In this document: one piece after another, positions 1 to 8,481 of the stretch
Layout: each line of letters starts with the position of its first letter
Numbering within the stretch: position 1 is the stretch's first letter
From: Lentimicrobiaceae bacterium
GTDB lineage: Bacteria > Bacteroidota > Bacteroidia > Bacteroidales > WCHB1-69
Length of the DNA: 13,898 bases
Direction of reading: 5' to 3'
Assembly (NCBI GenBank): GCA_009776395.1
Contig: WRNX01000023.1
Coordinates: 1-13,898 of the forward strand
Made by a program: the position numbers and the translations under genes
Notes under the pieces: model-generated
The model's input: only the letters and a program-made list of their open reading frames with translations
Told to the model about the DNA's origin: nothing
Database searches by the model: none

Positions 1-1304
1 TCGCCGGTATGAAACCATCCCTCTTCGTCAATCACTTGTTTGGTATATTCGGGGTCTTTATAATAACCTTTCATCAAACAGTTTCCTTTGGTAAGAATTT
101 CCCCGTCATCGGCAAGTTTGAACTCAATACCGGGAAGAATTTCCCCTACGGTTCCGGGTTTTAAGATACGTTTTTTAGGGTTATTTACAGCTATAACCGG
201 TGATGTTTCTGTTAGTCCATATCCTTCAAAAACAAGTATTTGGGCTGCAGTAAACAAACGAACTATCCGTTCTTGAATAGCGGATCCACCGGAAACCACC
301 ACCATCTCTTTCCCTGACATTTTTTCACGCCATTTGGAATAGATCAATTTATCGGCAATCTTAATTTTTAATAAATAAAACCAATTTTTATTATAGTTAT
401 CGTATTTTGTAGCCAATTTGAATGCCCAAAAATAGAGCATCCGTTTTATACCTTTGAAATCTTTTCCCACAGAATAGAGTTTATCGAACATCATCTCCAA
501 TACGCGGGGCACAGCGCAAAAACCATCTGCTTTCATATCATTAATATCTTTGGCAATAGTACCCAAACCTCCTGCATAATAATAACTTGCGCCAAGAAAC
601 TGATAATGATACATCACTGTTCTTTCATACACATGGCACAACGGAAGAAAACTCAATAATTTGTGATTATGATTCAATATTTGCAAGTCTATCAAAGCCA
701 TAAAATTGCAGCATAAATTTTGATGCGACAACATCACCCCTTTTTGATTGCCCGTCGTTCCTGACGTGTATAAAATAGATGCAATCTCGTCGGTAGAAAT
801 AGTTTTTTTATTCTCTTCAATTTTATCGTACCACTTTGCCGCGTATGCTTTTCCAAGATCAATAATTTCTTGATAATTGCGTCTGCCTTGAATAGTATCA
901 ATGGTAAACAGTTCCGGCTTTTGTTCGAGGTCGTTTATTATGGGCTCTACGCGTTTATAAATTGCCTCAACGCCTATTACCACCATTTTACAATCGCAGT
1001 GGTTAAGAATATATTTATATTCGTTTTCATTGAGGGTTGAATACACAGGAACATGCACCATATTTGCCAGAGTAATTCCCATATCCATGAAGTTCCATTC
1101 TGCACGATTGTACATGATGGTGGCTATTTTGTCTCCTTTTTGGAATCCCATTTCTAACAGTGCGTAAGCAATATTATGTGCAGTATTGTAATAATCTTGT
1201 GTGCTGAATTTTTTCCAACTTTCGCCGGCTCTATTTGCCAACATATCGGGTTTAGAATATTTTTTTTGTTCTTCTAAAATGTCGAAGATGCGGGTTGCTA
1301 TCAT
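1..1304 (-). CDS. Long-chain fatty-acid-CoA ligase (AMP-forming), 3' end outside window
   Basis: This is an ANL-superfamily adenylating enzyme that activates a fatty acid to acyl-AMP and then acyl-CoA, feeding lipid synthesis or beta-oxidation. It is expected at the cytoplasmic face of the membrane. Read on the minus strand from ATG at 1304, it gives 434 residues before the left edge. Visible motifs are the P-loop-like A3 motif YTSGTTGNQKG (residues 179-189), LPLCHVYER about 40 residues later, GYGLTETSP (361-369) and the start of the A7 motif GWFHTG (429-434). The next base pair begins the invariant Asp codon. Family members run to about 600 residues, so the hinge and the small C-terminal domain with the catalytic lysine are missing only because the window ends. 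The HVYER and long mid-region point to the long-chain (FadD15-like) branch, but substrate length cannot be read from sequence alone. It is divergent from purA. Confidence 0.93.
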   Translation of the reverse strand, partial: MIATRIFDILEEQKKYSKPDMLANRAGESWKKFSTQDYYNTAHNIAYALLEMGFQKGDKIATIMYNRAEWNFMDMGITLANMVHVPVYSTLNENEYKYILNHCDCKMVVIGVEAIYKRVEPIINDLEQKPELFTIDTIQGRRNYQEIIDLGKAYAAKWYDKIEENKKTISTDEIASILYTSGTTGNQKGVMLSHQNLCCNFMALIDLQILNHNHKLLSFLPLCHVYERTVMYHYQFLGASYYYAGGLGTIAKDINDMKADGFCAVPRVLEMMFDKLYSVGKDFKGIKRMLYFWAFKLATKYDNYNKNWFYLLKIKIADKLIYSKWREKMSGKEMVVVSGGSAIQERIVRLFTAAQILVFEGYGLTETSPVIAVNNPKKRILKPGTVGEILPGIEFKLADDGEILTKGNCLMKGYYKDPEYTKQVIDEEGWFHTG

Positions 1305-1341
1305 AATTTCTTAAATTTGTTAATAAATGTTAATATTGCGG

Positions 1342-1349
1342 CAAAAATA
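1342..1349 (-). promoter_or_regulatory. Putative -7 box (TATTTTTG) for the acyl-CoA ligase gene
   Basis: On the minus strand this reads TATTTTTG followed by CCGC, matching the Bacteroidota -7 consensus TAnnTTTG, 37 bases upstream of the ATG at 1304. A TTTG lies further upstream (minus strand, 1365-1368), but the 15-base spacer is shorter than the usual 19 or so. The same TTTGCCGC string occurs in the candidate glyQS promoter, which supports both calls. No transcript data are available. Confidence 0.4.
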
Positions 1350-1424
1350 GAAAAAAATTTTAATCAAATAATTTTGAATTTTTAACCTTTTGTCTATAAC
1401 ATTATAATATTATTTTATTTTTTG

Positions 1425-1432
1425 TACTATTG
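1425..1432 (+). promoter_or_regulatory. Possible -7 box (TACTATTG) for purA
   Basis: TACTATTG followed by CAGC matches TAnnTTTG with one mismatch, 56 bases before the purA ATG, and sits after a long AT-rich tract. An overlapping alternative, TATTTTTTG (1416-1424), has a spacer one base too long. I see no convincing -33 TTTG at the expected distance, so the placement is tentative. Confidence 0.28.
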
Positions 1433-1488
1433 CAGCACCATAAAATAAATAATATAATCTTTAGTAATCAACAATTTAGAATAATAAA

Positions 1489-2760
1489 ATGAAACTTGAC
1501 ATTCTTCTTGGGTTGCAATGGGGTGATGAAGGTAAAGGTAAAGTAGTGGACGTGCTTACCCCACGTTACGATGTAATTGCGCGTTTTCAAGGTGGTCCAA
1601 ATGCAGGACACACCTTAGAATTTAACGGTATAAAACATGTGTTGCACACTATTCCTTCAGGAATTTTTCATCCTCAAAAAATAAATATTATTGGAAACGG
1701 CGTAGTAATTGATCCTGTTGTTTTTCAAAAAGAGATTAATAAATTAGAAGAAATGGGGATAGACCCCACTCAAAATCTCTTTATTTCTAGAAAAGCGCAT
1801 CTTATTTTGCCTACACACAAATGGATAGATGCTATGTTGGAAATACAAAAAGGTGAACAAAATGTTGGCACTACCTTAAAAGGAATTGGTCCCACTTATA
1901 CCGACAAAACAGCCCGATCAGGATTTCGGGTTTGTGATATTATCACCCCTGATTTCTTAGATAAATTTTCGGTTATCTATAAAAAACATTCAGATTTATT
2001 AATAAAAAATGGTTATAACCCCAATGAAGATATTGAAACCGCTTTCCAAACATGGTTCGATTCTTTACAAACTCTCTTGCGTTTCAAGTTAATAGATAGC
2101 GAATATGAGATCAATCGCTATTTGAAAGAGGGAAAAAAAGTGTTGGCAGAGGGAGCGCAAGGAACACTATTAGATATTGACTTCGGATCTTATCCGTTTG
2201 TAACTTCATCAAATACGGTGGCGGCAGGCGCGTGTACAGGATTGGGTGTGGCGCCAAACCAAACCAAACGTGTGATAGGTATTGTAAAAGCCTATTGCAC
2301 CCGCGTAGGAAGCGGTCCATTTCCTACCGAACTTTTTGATGAAACCGGCGAACAACTTCGCAAACAGGGACACGAGTTTGGCTCTACTACCGGACGTCCG
2401 CGCCGCTGCGGATGGTTAGATCTAGTTGCCCTGAAATACGCCATAATGATAAACGGCATTACAGAGTTGGTTCTTACAAAAGCCGATGTAATGGATAACT
2501 TTGACATTGTTCAAATTTGTACTCAATATCAAATTGGAGATGAACTCACTAACCGCTTCCCTGCAGAAATAACCGCAGAAATTAAGCCTGTGTATAAAAA
2601 AATGAAAGGATGGAAACAAAATCTTTCGTTAGAAAAGGATTACCAAAATTTACCGCGGGAATTTAAAAAATATGTGGCTTTTATTGAGATGGACACAGGA
2701 GTCCCTATTACTATTGTATCCACAGGTCCCGATAGAAATGAAACGATAATTAGAAAATAA
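1489..2760 (+). CDS. purA: Adenylosuccinate synthetase
   Basis: PurA joins IMP and aspartate using GTP to make adenylosuccinate, the first committed step from IMP to AMP, in the cytoplasm. The 423-residue product is close to the 432 residues of the E. coli enzyme. Motifs are complete and in order: WGDEGKGK (11-18) with the catalytic Asp13, GGPNAGHT (35-42) with the catalytic His41, KGIGPTYTDK (131-140), EGAQGTLLD (221-229), the IMP/aspartate-binding loop TTGRPRR (300-306), the guanine-binding stretch LTKADVMD (329-336), and a C-terminal STGPDRNETI. The ATG at 1489 puts Asp13 and His41 at the same numbers as in E. coli, which fixes the start even though no Shine-Dalgarno is visible. The stop codon TAA overlaps the ATG of a small downstream lipoprotein gene, implying co-transcription. 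Confidence 0.98.
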   Translation: MKLDILLGLQWGDEGKGKVVDVLTPRYDVIARFQGGPNAGHTLEFNGIKHVLHTIPSGIFHPQKINIIGNGVVIDPVVFQKEINKLEEMGIDPTQNLFISRKAHLILPTHKWIDAMLEIQKGEQNVGTTLKGIGPTYTDKTARSGFRVCDIITPDFLDKFSVIYKKHSDLLIKNGYNPNEDIETAFQTWFDSLQTLLRFKLIDSEYEINRYLKEGKKVLAEGAQGTLLDIDFGSYPFVTSSNTVAAGACTGLGVAPNQTKRVIGIVKAYCTRVGSGPFPTELFDETGEQLRKQGHEFGSTTGRPRRCGWLDLVALKYAIMINGITELVLTKADVMDNFDIVQICTQYQIGDELTNRFPAEITAEIKPVYKKMKGWKQNLSLEKDYQNLPREFKKYVAFIEMDTGVPITIVSTGPDRNETIIRK

Positions 2761-2903
2761 TGAAAAAAAACAAGTTGCTAATTCTTGGCGTAATAGTATT
2801 AATGATAGGTATATTTATATCTTGCGCTTCTAATAAACACAGCGTTTATAAACATAAACCAAATCCTAAATATAAGAGCGTTTCGGGATGTAGTTGCAGA
2901 TAA
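2760..2903 (+). CDS. Small putative lipoprotein (47 aa) overlapping the purA stop
   Basis: This reading frame is easily missed because of its length. Its ATG shares one base with the purA stop (TAATG), the classic arrangement for translational coupling. The product starts MKKNK, has a hydrophobic stretch at about residues 6-20, then ISC with Cys22 as the likely lipidated residue. The lipobox is slightly off consensus, with Phe at -3. The mature part would be only 26 residues, basic and rich in Lys, His and Tyr, and ends GCSCR with a Cys-x-Cys pair. The layout (charged start, hydrophobic core, Cys, short polar tail) is what makes the call; I do not recognise a named family. The Cys pair could bind metal or form a disulfide, which is inference. 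Role unknown; it would sit in the cell envelope. Confidence 0.7.
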   Translation: MKKNKLLILGVIVLMIGIFISCASNKHSVYKHKPNPKYKSVSGCSCR

Positions 2904-2982
2904 TTTTATTTATTTGCAATAAATGAGAATGAAAAAGGTAATCAATACACGAAATAACCCCTTTTATTCGTTATCTCTATCG

Positions 2983-2991
2983 TAAATTTTG
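2983..2991 (+). promoter_or_regulatory. Possible -7 box very close to the TPR gene start
   Basis: TAAATTTTG resembles TAnnTTTG with one extra base and ends only five bases before the ATG at 2997. If used, transcription would begin at or next to the start codon and the message would be nearly leaderless. No -33 match is visible, and the AT-rich background makes a chance match possible. Confidence 0.22.
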
Positions 2992-2996
2992 TCTCT

Positions 2997-5900
2997 ATGA
3001 AATTAGTTTATTTTGGAAAAAATGCAGCGCTGTGTTTATTTGTGTTTTTGTGTTTTAATCAGTTATTTGCGCAAAAACCGTTAGTGTTTGAATCACCGAA
3101 GTATGAATTTGATAACGCAATGGAGTTGTATCAAAAAGAAAAGTATGGTTCAGCACAGCAAAATTTTAAATGGGTATATGAAAATACTACCGATAAACAA
3201 CAAGATCTGAAAATTGACTCCTATTTTTATATGGCATTGTGCGCCGCTAATCTTTTTAATGAAGACGCTATCTTTCTACTCAATAATTTTATTGACCAAT
3301 ACCCCGTGAGCGCACAAGTGCCAAGAGCTTACTTTGCACTCGGAAAATTCTATTTCTACAAAAAAAATTACAAAAAAGCGATAGAAAGTTTCGATCTAAT
3401 GGGTGAAAAGAACATTAATAAAGAGATTCGCGCAGAATACGCCTATAAAAAAGGATACGCTTATTTTGAACTTAATAAATTTGCAGAAGCGCGCCCGTTG
3501 CTAAAAACTGCAAGCGATTTGGAAAGTTCGTATCAAAATAGAGCCATCTATTATTTGGCATTTATCAACTATCAGGAAAAACAGTATGATGCCGCATTAA
3601 CAGGTTTCTTAAAAGTAAAAGAAGATCAAGAATTTAAAGATGTTGTGCCTTTTTATATCGTTCAAATCTATTTGTTGCAAAAAAAATATGATGACGTAAT
3701 TGCAAAAGGATTACCGTTGTTTGAGAAAGCAAACGACAAAAACAAAATTGACATTTCACGCTGTTTGGCATTGGCATATTTTGAACAAAAAAATTATGAA
3801 AAAACAGATTTTTATTTTCAATATTATTTTACCAAAACCAAAGATAAAATTGATCGTTCTGATTATTATGCCGCAGGGATGGCAAATTATAAAATAGAAA
3901 ATTACAGAAATACAGTGGATTTCCTTTCTAAAACTACATCGGTTCAAGATAATATGGCGCAAAATGCCTACTATACTATTGGAGATGGTTATTTAAAGTT
4001 GGAGGAATGGAATTTGGCTTCGCAAGCGCTTTATGAGGCATATAAAATGGATTTCTCACCCACGATTAAAGAAGACGCCCTCTTTAATTATGCTAAAATT
4101 CAATTTGAAAAATCATCATCCTCTTTCAATCAGGCAATTAAAGCATTGGAACAATATATTAATGAATATCCTAACTCCGTGCATAGCGATGAAGCGGATG
4201 ATTATCTTTCAAGAATCTATCTGTCCACAAAAAACTATCAAGGCGCCATCAATTCGTTAGAGAAAATACAGCATAAAAGTCCAGCGTTGTTAAAATCTTA
4301 TCAACGATGCACATATTTTCGTGGGTTGGAGTTGGTGAATAATAAAGATTATGAAAATGCGGTGAAAAACTTTGATAAATCGTTACAATATCCGATGGAT
4401 AAAAATATTGAAGTATCATCTTTGTACTGGAAAGCGGAGGCGCAATACAGAGGCTCGCAATTTGCAGATGCGGCGCAAACTTTCAAATCCTATCAAAAAA
4501 ATAGCGAAGCAAAAAAAGATGAAAACTACGCATTTTCTTATTACGGATTAGGTTACGCATTGCTGAAAAACCAAAAATATGGAGAAGCGGAGAAATCTTT
4601 TATTGAGTTTTTGGGAACAAAAGGAAATGATAATGAAATAATTTCCGATGCGTATTTGCGCTTAGCCGATTGTCAATTTATGCAAAAAAAATTAACCCAG
4701 GCAATTTCCAATTATGATAAATGTACCAAATTGGAACAACCAAACGCAGATTATGCACTGTATCAAATGGCTATCTTGTATGGTTATCAAAAAGAATTGA
4801 CCAAAAAAGTAACAACATTGGATAATCTACTCAAAAAATATCCAATAACAGGTTACAGAACGGAAGCCGAATTTGAATTAGCGTCAACATATCATGCACT
4901 AAATCAATATATAAAAGCAATTGAAGCGTATCAAAATTTTATTCAAACATATCCTAAAAACAGTTTGGTAAGGCAAGCGCAAAACAAATTGGCACAGGCA
5001 TACTATAATAATAATGAAGTGGATAAGGCGATTATTGCATTTAAGTATGTGTTGGAAAACTATCCCAAATCTCAAGAGGCAACCGATGCGTTGGTAAATC
5101 TTGAAACGATCTATGCAGAATTGGGAAATCCAACAGAGTTTTATCACTATGCACAATCCAAAGATCTAACTTTCACTACTTCCCGACAAGATTCAGTAAG
5201 TTATAAATCTGCTGAAAATAAATTGGTAAGAGGGGAATTAGATGCGGCATACAAAGGTTTTTCCGATTATTTAAAACAGTTTCCCAAGGGGATGTTTGCC
5301 CCTAACGCATTGTTTTATAAGGCTGAATACGATTATGATAAAAATAGAATTGAGGATGCTTTGGCTGGATATGAAACATTGATTTCAAATTACATGACCG
5401 ATAATCATGAAACGGCATTACGAAAAGCAGGACTTATTCAATTTAATAATCATAATTATCAAAAAGCCTGTCAATATTTTTCTGATTTATTGGAAGTATC
5501 TTCAAATGAGAATAATAGAATTTTGGCAAACAACGGTATCATGCGTGCCGGTTATGAGTTGCAGAAGTATAATGAAGTGAAAACCAGTGCAGAATATATC
5601 ATCGCGGCATCGCAAGCGCAAAGGGAAGTGAAAAACGACGCCTATCTTTATGCCGGTCGCGCCGCGATGGAATTAAAAGATTATAACGCGGCAAAACTTC
5701 ATTTTACTGCTTTATCGGAAAAACCTGTGAACGAAAACAGCACGGAAGCCGCCTATTATTTAGCGTTAATAGAACTGAAACAAAACCATCTGCCCGAAGC
5801 GGAAAAGTTGATTTTGAAAATTATTAACGGGAATTATTTCGGAGAATACTGGATTGCATCTACTTATATTTTGTATGGTGATTGGTACGCCGCCAGCGGT

Positions 5901-6005
5901 AAAAACTTTCAGGCGAAAAACACCTATCAAAGTATTATTGATAACTACGAGGGAGAAGATTTGCGAAAAATAGCGCAAGAAAAATTGAGTAGATTAGAGG
6001 ATTAG
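2997..6005 (+). CDS. Exported tetratricopeptide-repeat protein, about 1000 residues
   Basis: The 1002-residue product begins with a signal peptide (MKLVYFGKN, then a hydrophobic core, then LFAQ at 23-26) and no lipobox, so a soluble periplasmic location, or one loosely attached to the envelope, is expected. The rest is an almost unbroken helical solenoid of TPR units recognisable by the pattern A-x-Y-x-x-G/A-x-x-x-x-x-x-x-x-Y-x-x-A. Examples are ALGKFYFYKKNYKKAIESF (residues 115-133), LYQMAILYGYQ, and NKLAQAYYNNNEVDKAIIAF followed by ENYPKS in the second half. Segments such as YPKN and YPKS after each helix pair resemble the BamD/YbgF-type TPRs of envelope proteins. TPRs bind other proteins, so a scaffold role in the envelope is likely, but no partner can be named. 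The ATG at 2997 is fixed by the signal peptide. There is no Shine-Dalgarno. nadE follows after 55 bases. Confidence 0.9.
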   Translation: MKLVYFGKNAALCLFVFLCFNQLFAQKPLVFESPKYEFDNAMELYQKEKYGSAQQNFKWVYENTTDKQQDLKIDSYFYMALCAANLFNEDAIFLLNNFIDQYPVSAQVPRAYFALGKFYFYKKNYKKAIESFDLMGEKNINKEIRAEYAYKKGYAYFELNKFAEARPLLKTASDLESSYQNRAIYYLAFINYQEKQYDAALTGFLKVKEDQEFKDVVPFYIVQIYLLQKKYDDVIAKGLPLFEKANDKNKIDISRCLALAYFEQKNYEKTDFYFQYYFTKTKDKIDRSDYYAAGMANYKIENYRNTVDFLSKTTSVQDNMAQNAYYTIGDGYLKLEEWNLASQALYEAYKMDFSPTIKEDALFNYAKIQFEKSSSSFNQAIKALEQYINEYPNSVHSDEADDYLSRIYLSTKNYQGAINSLEKIQHKSPALLKSYQRCTYFRGLELVNNKDYENAVKNFDKSLQYPMDKNIEVSSLYWKAEAQYRGSQFADAAQTFKSYQKNSEAKKDENYAFSYYGLGYALLKNQKYGEAEKSFIEFLGTKGNDNEIISDAYLRLADCQFMQKKLTQAISNYDKCTKLEQPNADYALYQMAILYGYQKELTKKVTTLDNLLKKYPITGYRTEAEFELASTYHALNQYIKAIEAYQNFIQTYPKNSLVRQAQNKLAQAYYNNNEVDKAIIAFKYVLENYPKSQEATDALVNLETIYAELGNPTEFYHYAQSKDLTFTTSRQDSVSYKSAENKLVRGELDAAYKGFSDYLKQFPKGMFAPNALFYKAEYDYDKNRIEDALAGYETLISNYMTDNHETALRKAGLIQFNNHNYQKACQYFSDLLEVSSNENNRILANNGIMRAGYELQKYNEVKTSAEYIIAASQAQREVKNDAYLYAGRAAMELKDYNAAKLHFTALSEKPVNENSTEAAYYLALIELKQNHLPEAEKLILKIINGNYFGEYWIASTYILYGDWYAASGKNFQAKNTYQSIIDNYEGEDLRKIAQEKLSRLED

Positions 6006-6017
6006 GTGATTTTATTA

Positions 6018-6040
6018 GTCGTAGGCTTCAGCCTGCGGAT
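6018..6040 (+). repeat. REP-like palindrome in the TPR-nadE gap
   Basis: The stem CGTAGGC (6020-6026), loop TTCA (6027-6030) and stem GCCTGCG (6031-6037) form a 7-base-pair hairpin with one G-T wobble. It is GC-rich compared with its surroundings and is preceded by a GTAG-like foot within GTCGTAGG. This is the look of repetitive extragenic palindromes mobilised by REP-associated tyrosine (IS200-like) transposases. It lacks a T tract, so it is not a clear terminator. Only one copy is seen here, so repetitiveness is inferred rather than shown. Confidence 0.5.
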
Positions 6041-6060
6041 GATGATGAGATTTAAAGATT

Positions 6061-6885
6061 ATGAAAGAAATAAAAGATTTTTTACCTGTTAGGGAACGAA
6101 CGGAGGATTGCGAACGTTTTGCTACCATTATTCGTAAACATGCTCAAAACTATATTAAAGAAAATGGTTTGCAAGCTTTGATATTGGGAATTTCCGGAGG
6201 TATTGACAGCGCTTTGTGCGCCGCGCTGTTAAAGCCTGTTTGCGAAGAATGTAATATTCCGCTGATAGGTCGTTCCATTACAATTGAAAGTAATCTACCC
6301 GATGAGATTGAACGTTCGATAAAAGCAGGGGATAGTTTTTGCCATGATTTTCAATATCTTAATCTAACTGAAACCTATTTAGAAAATAGAAAAAATCTAA
6401 TTCATTTGGATGACTCCATACTTTCCAAGTTGCGTCAAGGTAATATGAAAGCAAGAATGCGCATGATGATTTTGTACGACTTGGCGCAATTGAACCGAGG
6501 CATTGTGATAGCTACTGATAACTTTACCGAGTATCTTACAGGTTTTTGGACATTACACGGGGATGTGGGCGACTATGCCCCTATTTTGCATTTGTGGAAA
6601 ACGGAAGTGTTTGCGCTTGCTACATACTTGCTTTCGGAATGCAATGAAAAACAGAGAGAATCTTTACAAATGTGTATTGATGCAGTACCTGTAGATGGGC
6701 TTGGCATCAGCGCTTGCGATTGTGAACAGTTAGGAGTAAAAGATTATTTTGAAGCAGACAAACTGTTTGTTCGTTATTTTTCCGGTGAAAAAAGATTAGA
6801 GGAACATCAACTAATTAAGCGATACCTGCATTCACATTATAAAAGAAACAATCCGGTAGTGATTCCGAGAAGTGAAATAATATAG
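6061..6885 (+). CDS. nadE: NAD synthetase, ammonia-dependent type
   Basis: NadE amidates nicotinic acid adenine dinucleotide to NAD+ using ATP, the last step of NAD synthesis, in the cytoplasm. The 274-residue product matches the short, ammonia-dependent class (E. coli NadE is 275 residues) and has no N-terminal nitrilase-type glutaminase domain. Diagnostic motifs are the ATP-pyrophosphatase loop SGGIDS (45-50), GNMKARMRM (127-135), TDNFTEYLTGF (152-162), HGDVGDYAPI (166-175) and the active-site Lys in WKTEVF (179-184). The C-terminal PVDGLGIS and DCEQLGVKDY stretch also fits. The ATG at 6061 gives the usual family length. It follows the TPR gene by 55 bases, with a REP-like hairpin in between, and precedes the DUF4301 gene by 15 bases, so co-transcription with the latter is likely. 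Confidence 0.96.
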   Translation: MKEIKDFLPVRERTEDCERFATIIRKHAQNYIKENGLQALILGISGGIDSALCAALLKPVCEECNIPLIGRSITIESNLPDEIERSIKAGDSFCHDFQYLNLTETYLENRKNLIHLDDSILSKLRQGNMKARMRMMILYDLAQLNRGIVIATDNFTEYLTGFWTLHGDVGDYAPILHLWKTEVFALATYLLSECNEKQRESLQMCIDAVPVDGLGISACDCEQLGVKDYFEADKLFVRYFSGEKRLEEHQLIKRYLHSHYKRNNPVVIPRSEII

Positions 6886-6900
6886 CCAATATTTGTAACA

Positions 6901-8463
6901 ATGCATACCCTTAACAACTTACCTATGTCCCATTTTACCCCTCACGATTTAGCCTTTATGGCGCAGCGCGGCAGTGACCCGCAAGAGGTTGAAAAACAGT
7001 TCGATTTCTTTAAAACCGGCTTCGATTTTGCAAATATTCAACGAAATGTTACTAGCAAAGATGGAATTTTTCAATTTAATGAAGTAGATGTAAAACACTG
7101 GGAGGATGTTTATGAAAAAACTTTTCATGAATATGATATTGTAAAATTTGTGCCTGCCTCCGGCGCCGCTTCCAGAATGTTTAAAGATCTGTACGAAGCG
7201 ATTCAAACAGAAAAATTTAATGATAAAGCAAAACTTTATGTAAAAAAAATAAAAGATTTTGCATTTTATAACGACCTGAAAGAGAGAATAGAAAAAGATG
7301 GCTATGGTTTTGAAGAGATTTTGAAAGATGAAGATTCTAAAATTCTTTTTGAATATTTATTGGAAGAAAAGGGGTTGAATTATGGAAATCTTCCCAAGGG
7401 GTTGTTAAAATTTCACAAGTATGGCGATGAAAACCGTACCGCGTTGGAAGAACATTTAGTAGAATCGGCGCTATATGCTAAAAGTAAAGATCATGTATGC
7501 AAACTGCATTTTACTGTTTCACCCAATCATTTAGAAAAATTTATCGGGTTGATTGCTCAAATAAAAGAGAAGTATGAAGAACGGTTTGGGGTTACTTATC
7601 AAATTACGTATTCCATTCAAGAGCCATCCACAGATACGTTGGCGGCAGAATTGGACAATACCCCGTTTAGAGATCATACAGGAAATTTGTTGTTTCGACC
7701 GGGCGGACACGGCGCACTCATCAACAACCTCAACCGCATTCACGCAGATTTAGTGTTTGTGAAAAATATTGATAATGTGATAACCGAAGATAAGTTAAAT
7801 CCTACTCTTACCTACAAAAAAGCGATGGCAGGATACTTGATTTATTTAAAGAAAAAAAGAGATGAATATCAACTGATGCTGATGGCTGTCGTTGAAAAAT
7901 TGAGTGGCAAACCCGCAATGGCGATAGATAATATACCTGATAATGAATTACAGGAGATCGTTAGATTTGCCAAAGAGGAATTGAGGATTCAATTTAAAAA
8001 TGAAAATCCCACAGTAGAGGAAATTTTGAAAAAACTGCAACGCCCAATGCGCATTTGTGGCGTAGTGAAAAACGAGGGCGAACCGGGGGGAGGTCCTTTT
8101 TGGGTTACTAACCGCAACGGCGAAACTTCCCTCCAAATTGTTGAATCTTCACAAATTGACATGAATAATCCGTTACAAAAGAACTTCATGACCTCTGCCT
8201 CCCACTTCAACCCTGTGGATATGATTTGCTGTTATAAAGATGTAAACGGAAATTTCTTTAATCTTAATAACTACGTTGATTCTTACACTGGTTTTATTTC
8301 AGAAAAATCTTACGAAGGGAGAACGCTCAAGGCGATGGAACTTCCGGGACTTTGGAACGGCGCTATGGCAGACTGGATTACCATTTTTGCAGAAGTACCG
8401 CTCGGCACGTTCAATCCGGTAAAAACTGTGTTTGATCTGTTGAAAAGAAATGAAAATATTTAA
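6901..8463 (+). CDS. DUF4301 family protein, probable nucleotidyltransferase-like fold
   Basis: The 520-residue protein matches what I know of the uncharacterised DUF4301 family of Bacteroidota in length and in its Gly-rich motifs. It has no signal peptide and should be cytoplasmic. Visible motifs are VPASGAASRMFK (84-95), LPKGLLKFHKY (164-174), KLHFTVSPNH (201-210), FRPGGHGALI (265-274), FVKNIDNV (286-293), NEGEPGGGPFWV (391-402) and HFNPVD (435-440). The first resembles the Gly-rich nucleotide loop of sugar nucleotidyltransferases. The PGGHG and N-x-DN pair recalls the substrate loop and metal-binding Asp of UDP-sugar pyrophosphorylases. An NDP-sugar pyrophosphorylase-like activity is therefore an inference, not an established function. 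The ATG at 6901 was taken, but Met9 (ATG at 6925) is an equally possible start, since no Shine-Dalgarno decides between them. It lies 15 bases after nadE and 18 bases before the metallophosphatase. Confidence 0.85.
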   Translation: MHTLNNLPMSHFTPHDLAFMAQRGSDPQEVEKQFDFFKTGFDFANIQRNVTSKDGIFQFNEVDVKHWEDVYEKTFHEYDIVKFVPASGAASRMFKDLYEAIQTEKFNDKAKLYVKKIKDFAFYNDLKERIEKDGYGFEEILKDEDSKILFEYLLEEKGLNYGNLPKGLLKFHKYGDENRTALEEHLVESALYAKSKDHVCKLHFTVSPNHLEKFIGLIAQIKEKYEERFGVTYQITYSIQEPSTDTLAAELDNTPFRDHTGNLLFRPGGHGALINNLNRIHADLVFVKNIDNVITEDKLNPTLTYKKAMAGYLIYLKKKRDEYQLMLMAVVEKLSGKPAMAIDNIPDNELQEIVRFAKEELRIQFKNENPTVEEILKKLQRPMRICGVVKNEGEPGGGPFWVTNRNGETSLQIVESSQIDMNNPLQKNFMTSASHFNPVDMICCYKDVNGNFFNLNNYVDSYTGFISEKSYEGRTLKAMELPGLWNGAMADWITIFAEVPLGTFNPVKTVFDLLKRNENI

Positions 8464-8481
8464 AATTTAAAACTTAATGTT

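Noticed and set aside
2111..2320. Minus-strand frame inside purA, with others nearby at 2292-2507 and 2422-2619
   Set aside because: They lie wholly antisense to a well-conserved purA and encode no recognisable motif.
2908..2924. Hairpin ATTTATT-TGC-AATAAAT as a terminator after the small lipoprotein gene
   Set aside because: The stem is A/T only and no T tract follows, so it is too weak to call.
2923..2985. 20-residue frame between the lipoprotein and TPR genes
   Set aside because: Very short, no signal peptide or motif, and within the range expected by chance.
6018..6040. Rho-independent terminator between the TPR gene and nadE
   Set aside because: The stem is followed by GATGATGATGAG, not a run of T, so a REP-like element fits better.
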